Notes under the pieces: model-generated
The model's input: only the letters and a program-made list of their open reading frames with translations
Database searches by the model: none
What the model was told of the DNA's origin: nothing
Shown: positions 1 through 7,313 of the stretch, in pieces
Numbering within the stretch: the stretch's first letter is position 1
Layout of the letters: every line of letters starts with the position of its first letter
Position numbers and translations under genes: made by a program
Origin: Chloroflexota bacterium
GTDB taxonomy: Bacteria; Chloroflexota; Anaerolineae; UBA3071
Length of the DNA stretch: 17,783 nucleotides
NCBI GenBank assembly: GCA_014383605.1
Contig: JACNHM010000476.1
Span: 2,466-20,248, forward strand
Reading direction: 5' to 3'

Positions 1-20
1 TTGTAGTTCGAATGGCCCGA

Positions 21-431
21 TCAGGCCACATCCACAAAAAACCACAGCGCGCTGGAGATGAACGTGCCCAGAATCAGCAGGCCGGCGATCGTTCCCAGAG
101 CTGTGTTGTAGCGCAGGTAGCGCCGGAAGCGGCGCGTGATGATCACTTTTGGCAACAGAACCAGCGCGGCCAGGCCGCCCATCACGGCGTGAGCCCAGGA
201 ACGTGCTGAGTAAGGCTCGTACAGCGGGCTGAGCATCGTCAAGGCCAGAGCCAGGGTCAGAACCAGGGCGGCGATGCCGCCCCAGCGATGTCCCTCCCGC
301 AAGCGCCGCCTGTTCTCGGGCAACAGCTTCACTTTCACCCAACCCCGCACCATCGCCATGCTCAGGGCCTGCGCAATGGCCACCAGCAGCAGGACGGTGG
401 TCAAAACCGACTTCACCATCTGCAGAGACAT
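21..431 (-). CDS. Small four-helix membrane protein (DUF6529-like, possible b-haem binder)
   Basis: This 136-residue protein has four hydrophobic segments at about residues 5-28, 50-69, 79-98 and 112-133, so it should sit in the cytoplasmic membrane. His48 (in GHRWGG) and His81 (in AHAVMGG) lie at the starts of helices 2 and 3. The two similar contexts suggest paired axial haem ligands as in small cytochrome-b-like four-helix proteins, and the ending SALWFF resembles DUF6529-type proteins; both points are inference from memory. The start is well supported: GGGAGGTGA lies just ahead of the ATG. It begins 30 bases after the oxidoreductase beta-subunit stop, so it is probably the last visible gene of that operon and could pass electrons between the ferredoxin pool and the membrane. 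No function is proven. No signal peptide distinct from helix 1 is seen. Confidence 0.8.
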   Translation of the reverse strand: MSLQMVKSVLTTVLLLVAIAQALSMAMVRGWVKVKLLPENRRRLREGHRWGGIAALVLTLALALTMLSPLYEPYSARSWAHAVMGGLAALVLLPKVIITRRFRRYLRYNTALGTIAGLLILGTFISSALWFFVDVA

Positions 432-461
432 GGGGTCACCTCCCTGAAACTCTTCTGGCGC

Positions 462-1331
462 TCAGATGAGCTCTGTGCGCAGCGCGTGTACCTGTTCCGG
501 TCGCAGTTTCTGCAGCGGCTGCTGCACCAGCGGTCCCGCCTTCAGCGTCGGCACCTGCGCCTCGTAGGTGGGCACGCCCTGCAGGCGGTAGAAAATGCCG
601 ATGGGGATGCGCTCGCCCCATTCGTAGGCCTTCTCCCAGGCAGCGGTCTTGTCGGTCACGTCGTGGCCGCTCTCTTGCAGCTTGTACACGCGAGGGTTGT
701 AGAAGTCGTAAGCGCTGGCCCGGTTGAAGGTCACGCAGGGCTGGAGCACGTCCACCAGCGCATAGCCGTCGTGCTGCAAGGCCTGGCCGATGAGCCAGAC
801 CAGGTGGGGGAACTCGCCGGGGTAGCCGCGGGCGACGAAGGTGGCGCCGGCGGCGATGGCCAGTCCCAGCGGCGGCACGGCCCGGTCAATGGCCCCTTCG
901 GGCGAGGTGGGGGTGCGCATGCCGACGTCGCTGGTGGGGGAGTACTGACCCTTGGTCAGCCCGTAAACGCGGTTGTTCTGCACGATGTCCACGAAGCCGA
1001 TGTTGCGGCGCACGGCGTGCATCATGTGGCCCAACCCCATGCCGTAGCCGTCGCCGTCGCCGTGCACGGTCATGATCTTGATGCCGTGATTGGCCAGTCT
1101 GGCCCCGGTGGCCACCGCCAGGGAGCGCCCGTGGAGGGTGTGGAAACCGTTCACCTTCATGTAGTGGGGCAGCTTGCTGCCGCAGCCGATGCCGGTGAAG
1201 ATGACGATGTCATGGGGCGCGATCTTCTGTTCGGTCAAGGCCATCTTGATGGCGTTCAGGATACCGTGATTGCCGCAGCCCGTGCACCAGGTGGGCGGGG
1301 TGGGGCTGTCGAAGTCTCTGCGGGCTACCAT
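462..1331 (-). CDS. 2-oxoacid:ferredoxin oxidoreductase, beta subunit (KorB/OFOR type)
   Basis: This 289-residue protein is the thiamine-diphosphate and 4Fe-4S subunit of an enzyme that oxidatively decarboxylates a 2-oxoacid to an acyl-CoA while reducing ferredoxin in the cytoplasm. Four cysteines match the cluster ligands of two-subunit OFORs: Cys16 and Cys19 (WCTGCGNHG), Cys50 (GIGCGS) and Cys199 (LQPCVTFN). The ThDP/Mg motif is GDGDGYGMG at about residues 91-99, followed by NNRVYGLTKGQ with the usual SPTS stretch. I start at the ATG at 1331 rather than a more upstream Met because GGAGGTG lies just ahead of it and only one base separates it from the alpha-subunit stop, which fits translational coupling. 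The family includes 2-oxoglutarate- and broad 2-oxoacid-acting enzymes; the substrate cannot be read from the sequence. Confidence 0.95.
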   Translation of the reverse strand: MVARRDFDSPTPPTWCTGCGNHGILNAIKMALTEQKIAPHDIVIFTGIGCGSKLPHYMKVNGFHTLHGRSLAVATGARLANHGIKIMTVHGDGDGYGMGLGHMMHAVRRNIGFVDIVQNNRVYGLTKGQYSPTSDVGMRTPTSPEGAIDRAVPPLGLAIAAGATFVARGYPGEFPHLVWLIGQALQHDGYALVDVLQPCVTFNRASAYDFYNPRVYKLQESGHDVTDKTAAWEKAYEWGERIPIGIFYRLQGVPTYEAQVPTLKAGPLVQQPLQKLRPEQVHALRTELI

Positions 1332-1332
1332 C

Positions 1333-3078
1333 TTACACCTCCTCTGCAGCGTGGGCCACGATGTATTCAGGGGTAAAGGATCGTCCATCGTACTTCAAGA
1401 TCAGGCCATCCATCTGGCGTCCGGTCTGGCTGCGGATGAGCGTGGCTAGCTGTGCGGTGGCGTTCACCTCCACAGCGACGAGCCGGCGGGCTGACTCGAA
1501 GGCGGCCAGCGTTGCCGCGGTGGGGAAGGGCCACAGGTCAACGAAGTGCAGGAAGTTGGCCTTCCCTGGTTTCTCGGCGTTCAGGCGATCCACTGCCTCC
1601 CGCAGTGGCCCGTAGGTGGAGCCCCAACTGACGAAAGTCACCTCCGCCTCCTCGGGGCCGTAGCGTTGCGGGCCGGACATCTCCTCGGCCATGCCGATCA
1701 GCTTGCGCTGCCGCTTCTCCACCTGCGCGATGCGCACCTCCGGCTCCTCGCTGATGGCCCCCGACTCCTCGTGCTCGTTGCCGGTGGCCACGTAGATGGC
1801 CTGGGGATGCCCGGGCACGGCTCGCGGCGAGACGCCCGATTCCGTGACCCGGTAACGCAGATACTCCTCCTCCAGGGCGTCCAAATCCGCTTCGCTCAGC
1901 AACTGGCCGCGGTCAATCTCCACGGCGTCAAAATCGAAGGCGTTGACGTTCAGCGTGCGCACGGCCACGGCCAGGACGTGGTCGCTGAGCACCAGGGCCG
2001 GAGTCTGGTACTTCTCCGCCAGGTTGAACGAGCGCCAGCCGGCCACGAACAACTCCTCGTGCGTGCCCGGCGCCAGCAGGAAGCGGGGAAACTCCCCCTG
2101 CGAGGCGTAAAGCATGAAGAGCAGGTCGGCCTGCTCCTGGCGGGTGGGCAGCCCGGTGGACGGTCCCGGCCGCTGGGCGTTGTAGATGACCAGCGGCGTC
2201 TCGGTGATGCCGGCCAACCCCAAGGCTTCCACCATCAGGGCGAAGCCGCCGCCGGAGGTGGGCACCAGCGCTCGTGCGCCCATGTGCGCCGCGCCGATGG
2301 CCATGCAGATGGCGGCGATCTCATCTTCGGTGTGCTTGATCACCGCGCCGTATTGGGTGGCATGGGCGGCCATCCAGTGCAGCACCGGCGAGCCTGGTGT
2401 CATGGGGTAGGCAGAGGTAAAGCGGCAGCCGCCGGCCAGCGCGCCCAGCGAGAAGGCCTGGGTGCCGTTGACCACCATGCGCGGCGGCGCGCTGGGGTTT
2501 CGGCGCAGCTTGAAGGGGAAGCCGCCAGCGTGCTTCTGCCCCTCCTTGAAGCCCGCTTCGATGGCCGCCAGATTGGCAGCCACCACCTTCGGACCCTTGC
2601 GGGCGAAGTTCTGGCGGATGACGCTTTCCAGGGGCGAGAGGTCGAGGCCGGTCAGCCCGGCGGCGACACCCATGGCCACGGTGTTGCGGGCCAGCTCGAT
2701 GCCGGCCTTCTCCTTGGCGATATCGCTCAAGGGAACGGGCAGGAGCTGAACCCCCGGTACGGGTGGGGGCTGGTCCTGTATCTGCGTGGAGTCGTAGATG
2801 ATGCCCCCGCCCTCCACGATCTTGTCCCGATGGCGGGGGATCGTCTCCTCGGTCAGCGCCAGCAGCAGGTGCACCGGCTCCTCGTGGGAGTAGAGCGGCT
2901 GGTCGCTCACGCGGATGGAAAACCAGTTGTGGCCGCCGCGCACGCGGGAGTAGTAGTCGGGCAGGCCGAAGACGTGCAGCCCGCCCCGGCCCAGGGCCTG
3001 GCAGAAACCGGCGCCGCTCGATTCCACGCCGTCGCCGGCGGCCCCACCAATGCGGATGGTCATGTTGTTGATGGTCAT
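1333..3078 (-). CDS. 2-oxoacid:ferredoxin oxidoreductase, fused gamma-alpha subunit (KorA/OFOR type)
   Basis: This 581-residue subunit pairs with the beta subunit encoded immediately downstream. Residues 1 to about 190 are the gamma domain, with GGAAGDGVESSG and the YYSRVRGGHN segment. From about residue 210 comes the pyrimidine-binding alpha domain, with YPMTPGSPVLHW in place of the common YPITPS motif, then HTEDEIAA and the SGGGFALMVEALG stretch; a C-terminal swivel domain follows. The gamma-alpha fusion is standard for two-subunit OFORs. The frame stays open upstream to 3222, but the ATG at 3078 is preceded by GAGGAGCGAG and begins the recognisable domain; an ATG at 3063 is an alternative. 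The 222-base upstream gap holds a palindromic repeat. Likely role: supplying reduced ferredoxin, possibly to the disulfide reductase and aldehyde oxidoreductase nearby (inference). Confidence 0.95.
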   Translation of the reverse strand: MTINNMTIRIGGAAGDGVESSGAGFCQALGRGGLHVFGLPDYYSRVRGGHNWFSIRVSDQPLYSHEEPVHLLLALTEETIPRHRDKIVEGGGIIYDSTQIQDQPPPVPGVQLLPVPLSDIAKEKAGIELARNTVAMGVAAGLTGLDLSPLESVIRQNFARKGPKVVAANLAAIEAGFKEGQKHAGGFPFKLRRNPSAPPRMVVNGTQAFSLGALAGGCRFTSAYPMTPGSPVLHWMAAHATQYGAVIKHTEDEIAAICMAIGAAHMGARALVPTSGGGFALMVEALGLAGITETPLVIYNAQRPGPSTGLPTRQEQADLLFMLYASQGEFPRFLLAPGTHEELFVAGWRSFNLAEKYQTPALVLSDHVLAVAVRTLNVNAFDFDAVEIDRGQLLSEADLDALEEEYLRYRVTESGVSPRAVPGHPQAIYVATGNEHEESGAISEEPEVRIAQVEKRQRKLIGMAEEMSGPQRYGPEEAEVTFVSWGSTYGPLREAVDRLNAEKPGKANFLHFVDLWPFPTAATLAAFESARRLVAVEVNATAQLATLIRSQTGRQMDGLILKYDGRSFTPEYIVAHAAEEV

Positions 3079-3197
3079 ATCTCGCTCCTCATTGATGATC
3101 CGGCTTGCGCAGCCCTTGGTCCACGGCACGGAGAGAAAAACAAGCTGAATCGCTTGCGCCGCCAGAAGCTGATCATATCCTGACCAAAAGGGGTAAA

Positions 3198-3266
3198 CCA
3201 CGAAGGACACAAAGGCCACCAAGTTTTGTTCTTATGTGTCCTTGGTGCTCTTTGTGGTTCATTCTC
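3198..3266. repeat. Imperfect inverted repeat of the 'accacgaaggacac' kind
   Basis: The left arm aaccacgaaggacacaaag and the right arm (reading tgtgtccttggtgctctttg and then tggttc) are imperfect reverse complements, so the gap between the ferritin-like gene and the oxidoreductase can fold into a long hairpin. Similar low-information palindromes occur at 3841-3897 and 5077-5101. I think they belong to a dispersed intergenic repeat class common in Chloroflexota-like genomes, from memory. No protein is encoded here. Confidence 0.6.
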
Positions 3267-3300
3267 CTGCCCAATGTGCAAGGATTGGACACGAAAGGTG

Positions 3301-3780
3301 CTACCGCGGATAGGCGAAGCGCGCCTCGTAGCGGGCCATCAGCGTGTTGAAGTGCTGTTGCTCGGCGGAGGCCAGACTCTGGAACAGCTTGCGCGCGTCG
3401 GGGTTGTCCACCTCCTTGGCGCTCTGCGAGTACAGCTCGAAGCTCTTCACCTCGGCGCCGAGGGCAAACAGCAGGGCGTCCTCGTCCGAGGGCCTGTCGG
3501 GCAGGATCTCGCAGGCCGTCACACCGGGGGGAAAGATGGGCGCTCGCGCGTCCACAGCTTCCACGTCTTCCAGCTCGGGGATGGGTACCCAGGTCTCGCC
3601 CGCGGCCAGCGCGTCGTATTGACGCCCGATGAAGTTGTAGTGATCCACCTCATCGGTGGCCAGATCGCGGAACAGTTGGGCCGTCTCGGCATCATCGCTG
3701 CACTCGGCAGCCCCCAGGTAGAATTCCAGCCCTTCCCTCTCCAGTTTCATGCCTTTCTTCAATACTTCCAAAGCGTCCAT
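3301..3780 (-). CDS. Rubrerythrin-type ferritin-like diiron protein, single domain
   Basis: This 159-residue, highly helical protein carries the four-helix ferritin-like diiron signature twice over: a glutamate in KLEREGLEFY and an ExxH in DEVDHYNF, then a glutamate in EVKSFELY and an ExxH in AEQQHFN. Such domains reduce peroxide or bind iron in the cytoplasm of anaerobes. It has no C-terminal rubredoxin domain, so electrons would have to come from a separate rubredoxin; candidates are encoded at 6282-6464 and 6555-7049. The frame is open upstream to 3936, but the ATG at 3780 has AAGGAG at a good distance and starts the family-like sequence MDALEVLKKGMKLE. It is a single-domain relative of the tandem protein at 5160-6215. 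Substrate (peroxide or iron storage) is not determinable. Confidence 0.9.
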   Translation of the reverse strand: MDALEVLKKGMKLEREGLEFYLGAAECSDDAETAQLFRDLATDEVDHYNFIGRQYDALAAGETWVPIPELEDVEAVDARAPIFPPGVTACEILPDRPSDEDALLFALGAEVKSFELYSQSAKEVDNPDARKLFQSLASAEQQHFNTLMARYEARFAYPR

Positions 3781-3840
3781 TGATTTGCTCCTTGAAAGAG
3801 TGATGGATAGTCTGCCTCTTTCGTGTTGATGGTCTTTCTT

Positions 3841-3897
3841 CACCGCAGAGCACGCGGAGCACGCAGAGATCCCTTGGTTTTCTCGGCGTGCTCGGTG
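3841..3897. repeat. Inverted repeat of the 'caccgcagagcacgc' kind
   Basis: The left arm caccgcagagcacgcggagc (continuing acgcagaga) and the right arm tctcggcgtgctcggtg are imperfect reverse complements upstream of the ferritin-like gene. The left arm is itself built from short near-repeats of gagcacgc. It resembles the related stretch at 5077-5101 and is most likely a dispersed intergenic palindrome. Any regulatory role is unproven. Confidence 0.6.
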
Positions 3898-3966
3898 ATC
3901 TTGCGGCAAAAGTGCAGTCGTGACCGGCGTCAACACAGTTGGGGGAGACTACCCGAGTGATGTGTC

Positions 3967-5031
3967 TCAGCGGCTGTAGCGTTCCTCTTTCCAGGGATCG
4001 CCGTCGTTGTGATAGCCGCGTACTTCCCAGAAACCCGGCCTGTCGTGGGCCATGAATTCCAGCCCCCGCACCCATTTGGCGCTCTTCCAGAAGTAGCGCT
4101 GGGGCACGACCAGGCGCAGCGGGTGGCCGTACCTGGGGGGCAGGGGTTCGTCGTCGTAGCGGTAGGCCAGCAGCACGTCGTCGTCCAGCAGGGCCGCCAG
4201 CGGCAGGTTGGTGGTGTAGCCGTAGTCGCAGTGCACCAGCACGTATTGGGCCTCAGGCCGCGGCTGAACGTGGTTCAGCAGCTCGCCAAAGGGCACGCCC
4301 TCCCACACGGTGTCCAGCATGGACCAGCCGGTGACGCAGTGGATGTCAGTCACAATACGCACAGTCGGCAGGGCGAGGACTTCGTCGTAGGTGAAGACGA
4401 CCTCCTCTTCCACCAGCCCGAAAAGCCGCAGATCCCACGTTGCCGGATCGAAGCGGGGGATGGGGCCGTAGTGCAGCACCGGCAGGCGGCTGACCAGTCG
4501 TTGTCCTGGCGGAACGCGGTTGTCAGGATTCAGCTGGGCGTGCAATGCGTACACGTCCATGACCTTGCCGCCCGGCCGCACGGTTTCTTTTTCCAGTCGC
4601 ATCCCCACCTTGGCCGCCACGCGTGCTGATGCAGCATTCTCGGGGTCAATGAGCGAGATGAGCCGGTTCAGGCCTCGCTGCTGGAAGGCATGATCTCGGA
4701 TGGCCGACGCGATCTCGGTGGCGTATCCCTTTCCCCAGACGTGCCGGGCAAAGACGTAGACCAACTCGATCTCTTGCTGGCCGTCCACTTCTTTTTCCAG
4801 GAGACCACAATCCCCGATGACGTCGCCTGTGGACTTCTCGACCACCGGCCACAGGTCGAAGTCCTCTTGACCAGCCCTCGCATCCTCCTCAAGGCTCTGG
4901 CGGATCTCTTCTTGATGGCGCGGGCCGCCCATGTAGCGGGTCACATCGGGGTCTGACCATATCCTGGCCAGGGCTTGGGCATCGGAGCTCTGCAATGATC
5001 TCAGGTGCAATCGCTTGGTTTCGATGTGCAT
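3967..5031 (-). CDS. GNAT acetyltransferase fused to sulfite-oxidase-type molybdopterin domain
   Basis: This 354-residue protein joins two domains that are normally separate. Residues 1 to about 165 are a RimJ/RimL-like GNAT acetyltransferase: [15 protein letters not shown] at the start, the acetyl-CoA loop RHVWGKGYA at 96-104, and [13 protein letters not shown] at 132-144. Residues about 170-354 are a compact sulfite-oxidase-like molybdopterin domain: [12 protein letters not shown], the Mo-ligand cysteine Cys232 in [22 protein letters not shown], and the tail [15 protein letters not shown]. No signal peptide is seen, so it should be cytoplasmic. I chose the ATG at 5031 because the GNAT fold begins there; no good ribosome site precedes it. 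An internal ATG at 4560, after ggcaagg, could give a separate molybdo-domain protein. Substrates of both halves are unknown. Its neighbours are ferritin-like genes. Confidence 0.85.
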   Translation of the reverse strand: MHIETKRLHLRSLQSSDAQALARIWSDPDVTRYMGGPRHQEEIRQSLEEDARAGQEDFDLWPVVEKSTGDVIGDCGLLEKEVDGQQEIELVYVFARHVWGKGYATEIASAIRDHAFQQRGLNRLISLIDPENAASARVAAKVGMRLEKETVRPGGKVMDVYALHAQLNPDNRVPPGQRLVSRLPVLHYGPIPRFDPATWDLRLFGLVEEEVVFTYDEVLALPTVRIVTDIHCVTGWSMLDTVWEGVPFGELLNHVQPRPEAQYVLVHCDYGYTTNLPLAALLDDDVLLAYRYDDEPLPPRYGHPLRLVVPQRYFWKSAKWVRGLEFMAHDRPGFWEVRGYHNDGDPWKEERYSR

Positions 5032-5076
5032 GCTCTGTGGGTTCTCGTGGGCCGCAAAACGATGAGCGAATCTGAC

Positions 5077-5101
5077 CACAGAGAGCACCGAGTACGCAGG
5101 G
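5077..5101. repeat. Short dispersed repeat fragment between genes
   Basis: The sequence around ccacagagagcaccgagtac is a shorter relative of the palindromic repeat at 3841-3897. It lies in the 128-base gap between the tandem ferritin-like gene and the GNAT fusion gene. I see no gene or convincing promoter in the rest of that gap. Confidence 0.4.
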
Positions 5102-5159
5102 GCCTGGGAAGTGTCCTCCGCGCGCTCTCCGCTCTCGGCGGTCGTTAGACCATCATCGG

Positions 5160-6215
5160 TTACCCCTCGAAGAAGGGCATCTCCTCGCTGTCCCACCAGG
5201 TCTGATTGTTCAGCAGGTAGTCGCGGGAACTCTGCAGCAGCACGTAGTGCTTGTTCTCCTCGCCAGCTAGCATCTCGTAGGCTTCCCTGGCGGCCGGGTC
5301 ACTCTGCTCTGCGGCGGACGTCTTGTAGAGATCGTAGGACATCTGCTCGGTCTCCAGGGCGAATTCCAGCGCTGCCAGGTCGTTGTCCAGCGAGGGGACA
5401 CGGGAGGGCGTGAAGATGGGCATCGGCTCGGGGTACTCCTCGCCGGGCAGGTCCGGGTTGGCGGGGTCGAAATCCATTTCCTGGTCGAGCGCCTGGGCGG
5501 GGTCAATCCAGCCTTGCCCCGATTCCAGGGCCTTGTACTCGACCAACAGCAGATGCAAGTGCTTCCCTTCGTCGGCTGCCAGGCCGCGGAACACCTCTTT
5601 GCCTCTCTCACCGACGGCCCGTTCGGCCGCGTCGGTGTAGAACCTGTAGCCGTTGCGCTCGATCTGCATGGCGCGGCGAAGAACGCCCAGGGGGCTGCTC
5701 CAATCCATCGCTTCCATCGCTTCCATCGCTTCTTCTGCCTCCAGTGATTTGAGTGTGTCGGCCAGTTGCCGCAGGTGCGATTTCTCTTCGTTAACGATGC
5801 GCATCAAGGTCGCTTTGTCGGCTTCGGACACCATGTCGCGCAGATCGTAGAAGAACAACAGGGTTTCCTTCTCGAAGCCCATGGCCATGCGCAGGGCCTC
5901 TTTTTCGTCGGCGACCTGCTCGGCCAGGGCCAGCGCTTTGTCCTGGCCCTCGAAGAAGACGCTCTGGATGGTGGCCTGCAGGTACATCAGATACTGAGTC
6001 CATTCGTCCGGGAGCATCAGCGGCTTATCCCAGGCGGTCTTGGATAGCTTCTGAAAGGCCGTGTAGTGTTGCACCTCGGCGTCGGCCAAATCCTCGAAGA
6101 GAGCCCGGATCTGGTCTGTTTGAGCCTTCTTGGCCACGGCGCGGTAGAAGGCCTCGCCGCTCTTCTCCAGTTCCAGGGCCATCTCCACGACATCGGCTGC
6201 CTGAAAGATGGGCAT
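5160..6215 (-). CDS. Tandem ferritin-like (rubrerythrin-type) diiron protein
   Basis: This 351-residue protein contains two ferritin-like domains in tandem. Domain 1 (about 1-157) has Glu17, Glu47-x-x-His50, Glu115 and Glu144-x-x-His147. Domain 2 (about 175-335) has Glu186, Glu216-x-x-His219, Glu288/Glu290 and Glu320-x-x-His323. Each domain therefore has a full set of diiron ligands. The linker contains EAM repeated three times (162-170), encoded by three copies of a 9-base unit. A longer loop at about 236-272 in domain 2 resembles the loop in the single-domain protein at 3301-3780. The ATG at 6215 has AAGGAGG at ideal spacing. With a rubredoxin-like gene just upstream and no rubredoxin domain of its own, it probably works as a peroxidase or iron-handling protein fed by separate rubredoxins. 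Both points are inference. Confidence 0.92.
   Translation of the reverse strand: MPIFQAADVVEMALELEKSGEAFYRAVAKKAQTDQIRALFEDLADAEVQHYTAFQKLSKTAWDKPLMLPDEWTQYLMYLQATIQSVFFEGQDKALALAEQVADEKEALRMAMGFEKETLLFFYDLRDMVSEADKATLMRIVNEEKSHLRQLADTLKSLEAEEAMEAMEAMDWSSPLGVLRRAMQIERNGYRFYTDAAERAVGERGKEVFRGLAADEGKHLHLLLVEYKALESGQGWIDPAQALDQEMDFDPANPDLPGEEYPEPMPIFTPSRVPSLDNDLAALEFALETEQMSYDLYKTSAAEQSDPAAREAYEMLAGEENKHYVLLQSSRDYLLNNQTWWDSEEMPFFEG
5705..5731. repeat. 9-bp in-frame tandem repeat, three copies
   Basis: The unit ccatcgctt occurs three times without interruption and encodes the Glu-Ala-Met repeat in the linker between the two ferritin-like domains. The unit length is a multiple of three, so copy-number change would keep the frame and only alter linker length. 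Confidence 0.85.
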
Positions 6216-6228
6216 GTTTGCCTCCTTG

Positions 6229-6252
6229 TGACTTTGTGACTTTGTGACTTTT
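6229..6252. repeat. 8-bp tandem repeat upstream of tandem ferritin gene
   Basis: The unit tgactttg is present three times, the last copy ending in tt, just upstream of the ribosome-binding site of the tandem ferritin-like gene and inside the 66-base gap to the rubredoxin gene. Similar short strings occur as dispersed intergenic repeats. No function can be assigned. Confidence 0.7.
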
Positions 6253-6281
6253 CGAACTGTATGGGGTGTGCGGGCGGCGCC

Positions 6282-6464
6282 TTACCGAGAGCCTACGCGG
6301 GGGTCGGGGTTGCCCGATTCCGGCCCGCCGCATTCCGGCGTGTAGCAGGTGGCGTCTATGAAGACGCACTTCTCCTTGCAACTGGGGCACGTCTCCGGTG
6401 GCGTCTCCGCCTGGAACGTGTACCCACACTCCGAACACTTCCACCACGGGTTGACTTCTTTCAT
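6282..6464 (-). CDS. Small rubredoxin-like protein
   Basis: This 60-residue protein has a rubredoxin-like metal site: [10 protein letters not shown] at about 8-17 and [10 protein letters not shown] after residue 25, giving two CxxC knuckles for one iron (or zinc). It ends in a conserved-looking [20 protein letters not shown] segment with two more cysteines, a tail I associate with small stand-alone rubredoxin/rubrerythrin-type proteins. I start at the ATG at 6464, which has AGGAGAG ahead of it, rather than further upstream. Its place between the disulfide-reductase gene and the tandem ferritin gene suggests it is the electron donor to the diiron proteins, which lack rubredoxin domains themselves. 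That partnership is inference from gene order. Confidence 0.88.
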   Translation of the reverse strand: MKEVNPWWKCSECGYTFQAETPPETCPSCKEKCVFIDATCYTPECGGPESGNPDPRVGSR

Positions 6465-6509
6465 CGTGTACTCTCCTGTTGCACCTGGTAAATCGGTAGC
6501 TTGGGAAAC

Positions 6510-6552
6510 TGGTAGATTGGTGCGTGGACAGGCTTTCTGTCCCAATCTACCA
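6510..6552 (-). repeat. Stem-loop between disulfide-reductase and rubredoxin genes
   Basis: The arms tggtagattgg (6510-6520) and ccaatctacca (6542-6552) are perfect reverse complements. The stem can continue inward through gacag/ctgtc (6527-6531 with 6537-6541) after a bulge. The hairpin begins directly after the stop of the upstream gene. There is no T run after it on the minus strand, so it is more likely a processing or mRNA-stability hairpin or a dispersed repeat than an intrinsic terminator. Confidence 0.6.
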
Positions 6553-6554
6553 AC

Positions 6555-7049
6555 TCACCAGAATCGCTCGAAACGGTCGCGGTCGGCTTTACAGATGGGA
6601 CACTTGAGCGGCGGCTGGGGCCGGGCGCACAGGTAGCCGCAGACCCTGCAACGCCAGACGGGGATGCCGCCCGGTGTGAAGCCTACGAGTTCTTCTTCGT
6701 GCTCACCGGCTGTTGGCTGGGGTTCGCTGCCGCGCCGTTCCGGCACGGGCTGCGCCTGCTTCTCGCCGCGGGCGATCTCCTCGGAGACGTAGAGGGCGCA
6801 GTAGCAGGCCCCGTACTCGCCCAGGTCGGCGTCGCGGTAGTCACAGGGGCAGATGATGTCCAGGTCCTTCTCTCTGATCCCTTCGGCCAGCCGGCAGGGG
6901 CAGGCCTGGTAACCGTAGCGCGCCTCGTTGGCCAGGAGCCCTTCCATCAGATCGAGGACGAACTCGACGTCGGGATTGAGGTAGTAGCCCGCCGCTTCCC
7001 CTTCACTCTTCAGCCGCTCGTACAGATCCAGCGCTGCCTGATCCCTCAT
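6555..7049 (-). CDS. Ferredoxin:disulfide reductase: FTR catalytic domain fused to rubredoxin
   Basis: This 164-residue fusion has an N-terminal ferredoxin-thioredoxin-reductase catalytic domain (about 1-95) with the cysteine set CPC (50, 52), CPC (67, 69) and CYC (82, 84). These provide the 4Fe-4S ligands and the redox disulfide that pass electrons from ferredoxin to a disulfide. A linker of about 35 residues follows, then a rubredoxin-like domain with Cys134/Cys137 and Cys150/Cys153 ([22 protein letters not shown]). The plant-type CHC is CYC here. The same two-domain arrangement is known, from memory, in the ferredoxin:disulfide reductase of methanogens, which reduces an NrdH-type redoxin. 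Its start codon overlaps the stop of the NrdH/glutaredoxin-like gene by four bases (ATGA), so the two are translationally coupled and very likely partners. Confidence 0.92.
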   Translation of the reverse strand: MRDQAALDLYERLKSEGEAAGYYLNPDVEFVLDLMEGLLANEARYGYQACPCRLAEGIREKDLDIICPCDYRDADLGEYGACYCALYVSEEIARGEKQAQPVPERRGSEPQPTAGEHEEELVGFTPGGIPVWRCRVCGYLCARPQPPLKCPICKADRDRFERFW

Positions 7050-7297
7050 AGTCCCAATACCTCTTGCAGTTGGTCTTCGCGATAGCCAATGACGGCTATG
7101 CTGTTGTCAACCACCACTGTTGGGAAGGAAGCACGCGGATTCCAGCGCATCACTTCCTCTATGACCTGCTGTCGCTCGGCGCCTGTCAGGTGGTCCACGT
7201 AGATCAGCTCGTAGTCCACGCCGTGGGCGTCGAGGAATCGTTTAGTCCTTTTGCACCACCCACAGGTGCTCAGGCCATAGAATGTAACCTTGTGCAT
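7046..7297 (-). CDS. NrdH/glutaredoxin-like redoxin
   Basis: This 83-residue thioredoxin-fold protein has the dithiol motif CGWC (Cys12, Cys15) after a short first strand ([10 protein letters not shown]), a cis-proline segment ASFPTVVV at about 56-63, and a C-terminal helix after VIGYREDQL. Length and motif fit NrdH or mini-glutaredoxin proteins, which receive electrons from a reductase rather than from glutathione. The ATG is preceded by GAGGAG. The gene overlaps the downstream ferredoxin:disulfide reductase by four bases and follows the Rrf2 regulator by 16 bases. It is therefore the probable disulfide substrate of that reductase, passing electrons to a target such as a ribonucleotide reductase or peroxidase not seen here. 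Confidence 0.92.
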   Translation of the reverse strand: MHKVTFYGLSTCGWCKRTKRFLDAHGVDYELIYVDHLTGAERQQVIEEVMRWNPRASFPTVVVDNSIAVIGYREDQLQEVLGL

Positions 7298-7313
7298 CAG
7301 ATCTCCTCAATAA

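Noticed and set aside
288..1376. Plus-strand open frame of about 362 residues
   Set aside because: It is antisense to the beta subunit and spans the gap to the membrane-protein gene; the translation is repetitive in His, Gly and Val with no family match.
1546..3183. Long plus-strand open frame of about 545 residues
   Set aside because: It lies antisense to the oxidoreductase alpha subunit, has low-complexity His/Gly/Arg-rich composition and no recognisable domain; high G+C codon bias leaves the opposite strand open.
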